Part shown: piece by piece, positions 62,526-64,000 of the stretch
Layout of the letters: every line of letters starts with the position of its first letter
Position numbering within the stretch: position 1 is the first letter of the stretch
Assembly (NCBI RefSeq): GCF_010726955.1
Contig: NZ_AP022603.1
Span: 3,534,001-3,598,000, forward strand
Length of the DNA: 64,000 bases
From: Mycolicibacterium fallax
GTDB taxonomy: Bacteria; Actinomycetota; Actinomycetes; Mycobacteriales; Mycobacteriaceae
Direction of reading: 5' to 3'
Notes under the pieces: generated by a model
Told to the model about the DNA's origin: nothing
Seen by the model: the letters and a program-made list of their open reading frames with translations, nothing else
Databases searched by the model: none
Translations under genes and position numbers: made by a program

Positions 62526-63386
62526 TCAGCGGCCGGTGAAGTCGGGCGCGCGGCGTTCCCGGAAGGCGGCCAGGCCCTCCTTGAAGTCCGCTGTGCGGCA
62601 GGCGAGTTCGAGGTTGGACAGTTCGCGGTCCAGGCTGGCCGACAGCGGTGCGTCGGCGCCGAAGGCCAGCGCGGCCTTGGTCAGCCCGAGCGCGACGGTG
62701 GGGCCGCCGGCCAGCCGGTGCAGCAGCGCGTCGGCGCGCACGTCGAGCTCGGCCTCGGGGGCGTGGTCGTGGATCAGCCCCCAGTCGGCCGCGGTGGTGC
62801 CGTCCACCCGCTCGCCCAGTAGCAGCATCCGGCGGGCCCGGGCCACCCCGACCAGCCGCGGCAGCAGCCAGGTGGCCCCGGAGTCCGGGCCGAACCCGCG
62901 CTCGATGAACGGTTCCCAGAGCGTGGCGGTGTCGGCGGCGACGGTGAAATCGGCGGCCAGCGCCAGGTTGGCGCCAAGGCCGGTGGCCCAGCCGCGCACG
63001 GTGGCGACCACCGGCAGCTGGATGCCGGCGATCAGTTCGATGACCCGGTGCGCGGTGTGCGGGATGCGGCGCACCAGGTCGCCGGTGCGCGGCCGGGTGG
63101 CGCCGGCGTTGGTGGCGACCCAGTCCGCGCCGGCGCAGAAGTGCGCACCGGCCCCGGTGATGCCGATCGCGCGCAGCGAATCGTCGTAGGCGGCCGCCGA
63201 GAGCGTCGACACCAGGGTGTCGATCATGGTGTGGCTCAACGCGTTGCGCCGCGATGGCCGGTCCAGGGTGATGCGCAGGATGGCGCCGTCGCGTTCGGTG
63301 CGGATCGCACCGTCGTCGCTGCGATCGGCCTCGGTGTCCGCTGCCAAGGTCAGCACCCGCCTTCCGGAACAGTTACGGTGACCCAT
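62526..63386 (-). CDS. Enoyl-CoA hydratase/isomerase (286 aa, start uncertain)
   Basis: Crotonase-family enzyme: LRITLDRPSRRNALSHTMID, GITGAGAHFCAGADWVATNA, VRGWATGLGANLALAADFTV, then RRMLLLGERVDGTTAADWGL. Start options are ATG 63386 (adds a Cys/Arg-containing leader GHRNCSGRR) or GTG 63356 (VLTLAADTEADRSD); conserved sequence begins only about 60 bases later. It is divergent from the partial hydratase at 63442 and shares a 55-base control region. Confidence 0.87.
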   Translation of the reverse strand: MGHRNCSGRRVLTLAADTEADRSDDGAIRTERDGAILRITLDRPSRRNALSHTMIDTLVSTLSAAAYDDSLRAIGITGAGAHFCAGADWVATNAGATRPRTGDLVRRIPHTAHRVIELIAGIQLPVVATVRGWATGLGANLALAADFTVAADTATLWEPFIERGFGPDSGATWLLPRLVGVARARRMLLLGERVDGTTAADWGLIHDHAPEAELDVRADALLHRLAGGPTVALGLTKAALAFGADAPLSASLDRELSNLELACRTADFKEGLAAFRERRAPDFTGR

Positions 63387-63390
63387 ACAG

Positions 63391-63401
63391 TATGCGATAC
63401 G
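63391..63401 (+). promoter_or_regulatory. Short palindrome in the divergent hydratase gap
   Basis: GTAT-GCG-ATAC, a perfect 4-3-4 inverted repeat in the 55-base gap between two divergent hydratase genes, about 5 bases before the ATG at 63386. It is short, so chance is a real possibility. Confidence 0.35.
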
Positions 63402-63441
63402 ATTACCGCCCGAGTGCAAGTCAGCAAGGAAGGGCCGCATC

Positions 63442-64000
63442 ATGGCCGTCAGCGCCAACACCGACCCGCGCGTGCTCTTCGAGGTCGACCGGGACACCCG
63501 CATCGCCACCATCACGTTGAACAATCCCGAGCGGCGCAACTCCTACGACGCGAGCATGCGCGACGCGCTGGAACGCTGCCTGGATACGGTGGCCGACGAC
63601 GACGACCTCACCGTGGTGCTGCTGCGCGGGGCCGACGGCATCTTCAGCACCGGCGCGGACATGAACAACGCCTACGGCTGGTACGGCGAGGCAGCCGCGC
63701 CGGCGGGCGCCAAGCGGTCGCGGCCCAGCCAGCGGCGCCGACTCACGGTGGACCGCAAGACATTCGGCTTCTACCACAATCTGATGGGCTTCCCGAAGGT
63801 CACCGTCGGCGAGATCGGCGGCTACGCCCTGGGCGGCGGCTTCGAGATGGCGCTGATGATGGACATCGCCGTGGTCGGCCGCGACACCCGGCTCGGCATG
63901 CCGGCCACCCGGTTCCTCGGCCCGGCGCTGGGCAGCCTGCACCTGTTCTTCCACCGGCTCGGCCCGGTGCTGGCCCGGCGGATGCTGCTGACCGGCGACA
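63442..64000 (+). CDS. Enoyl-CoA hydratase/isomerase, N-terminal part (runs off the window)
   Basis: 186 residues are visible. Crotonase pattern: ATITLNNPERRNSYDASMRD, VVLLRGADGIFSTGADMNNA, then a basic insert (AKRSRPSQRRRLTVDRKTFG) before the second oxyanion segment GEIGGYALGGGFEMALMMDI, and RMLLTGD at the edge. The GCAAGGAAGGGCC ribosome site precedes the ATG. It starts a rightward transcript away from the hydratase gene on its left. Confidence 0.9.
   Translation, partial: MAVSANTDPRVLFEVDRDTRIATITLNNPERRNSYDASMRDALERCLDTVADDDDLTVVLLRGADGIFSTGADMNNAYGWYGEAAAPAGAKRSRPSQRRRLTVDRKTFGFYHNLMGFPKVTVGEIGGYALGGGFEMALMMDIAVVGRDTRLGMPATRFLGPALGSLHLFFHRLGPVLARRMLLTGD

Overview
The window is chromosomal DNA of a mycobacterium (Mycobacteriaceae, very high G+C). 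The evidence is a complete mce operon (yrbEA, yrbEB, mceA to mceF), a PhoP/PhoR pair nearly identical in key motifs to that of M. tuberculosis, a phoP-to-purD gene order that matches the M. tuberculosis Rv0757-Rv0772 order as I remember it (cyp51, CYP123-like, aldA, purD), a DUF222/HNH gene of the 13E12 type with a LexA box, and a mycofactocin-type SDR. I cannot name the species.

Layout. 1-2016: the start of otsA with a 53-aa gene in front of it, then an enoyl-CoA hydratase and a secreted protein on the other strand. 1982-11333: a leftward mce lipid-importer operon whose tail encodes an Mce-associated membrane protein and two secreted proteins. 11472-15504: an LCP (CpsA-like) ligase, a tandem universal stress protein and an amino-acid permease. 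15596-16486: tRNA-Thr(UGU) and an unusual protein made of eleven 10-residue repeats. 16543-29007: a PhoP box, phoP, phoR, then a lipid and alcohol oxidation block (HIT, adh, NTF2-like, ferredoxin, cyp51, SDR, CYP123-like, TetR) with aldA, SDR, beta-hydroxyacid dehydrogenase and carboxymuconolactone-decarboxylase-like genes running the other way. A 13E12 HNH gene (29018-30760) lies between this block and purD.

32308-44728 is a scar and accessory region. It holds a His/Asp-rich membrane protein; a two-component system in advanced decay (two frameshifts in the kinase; a stop codon, a frameshift and a 10-unit hexanucleotide expansion in the regulator); a nest of three IS3-type elements and two IS256-type elements with readable target duplications; an IS1634-type remnant; a cluster of four short direct repeats; and a lower-G+C four-gene module that looks like a type VII (ESX) effector cassette (EspC/WXG-like small protein, 407-aa WXG-like multidomain protein, membrane-anchored protein, EspG-like chaperone). 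It ends against a broken SDR gene.

44729-64000 is a dense CoA-dependent catabolic cluster: flavin monooxygenase, alpha/beta hydrolase, three acyl-CoA synthetases, two acyl-CoA dehydrogenases, a thiolase, a CaiB-type CoA transferase, an F420/LLM oxidoreductase, two SDRs, an NTF2-like protein, four enoyl-CoA hydratases, and GntR (FCD) and LacI regulators. Together these would oxidise, activate and beta-oxidise an unknown, probably cyclic or branched, substrate. Many genes overlap by 4 bases (ATGA or GTGA), so long co-translated operons are likely.

Stretches without genes over 300 bases: only 41340-41665, which holds the four direct repeats. Homology statements rest on motif reading and memory of M. 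tuberculosis genes; no database search was run.
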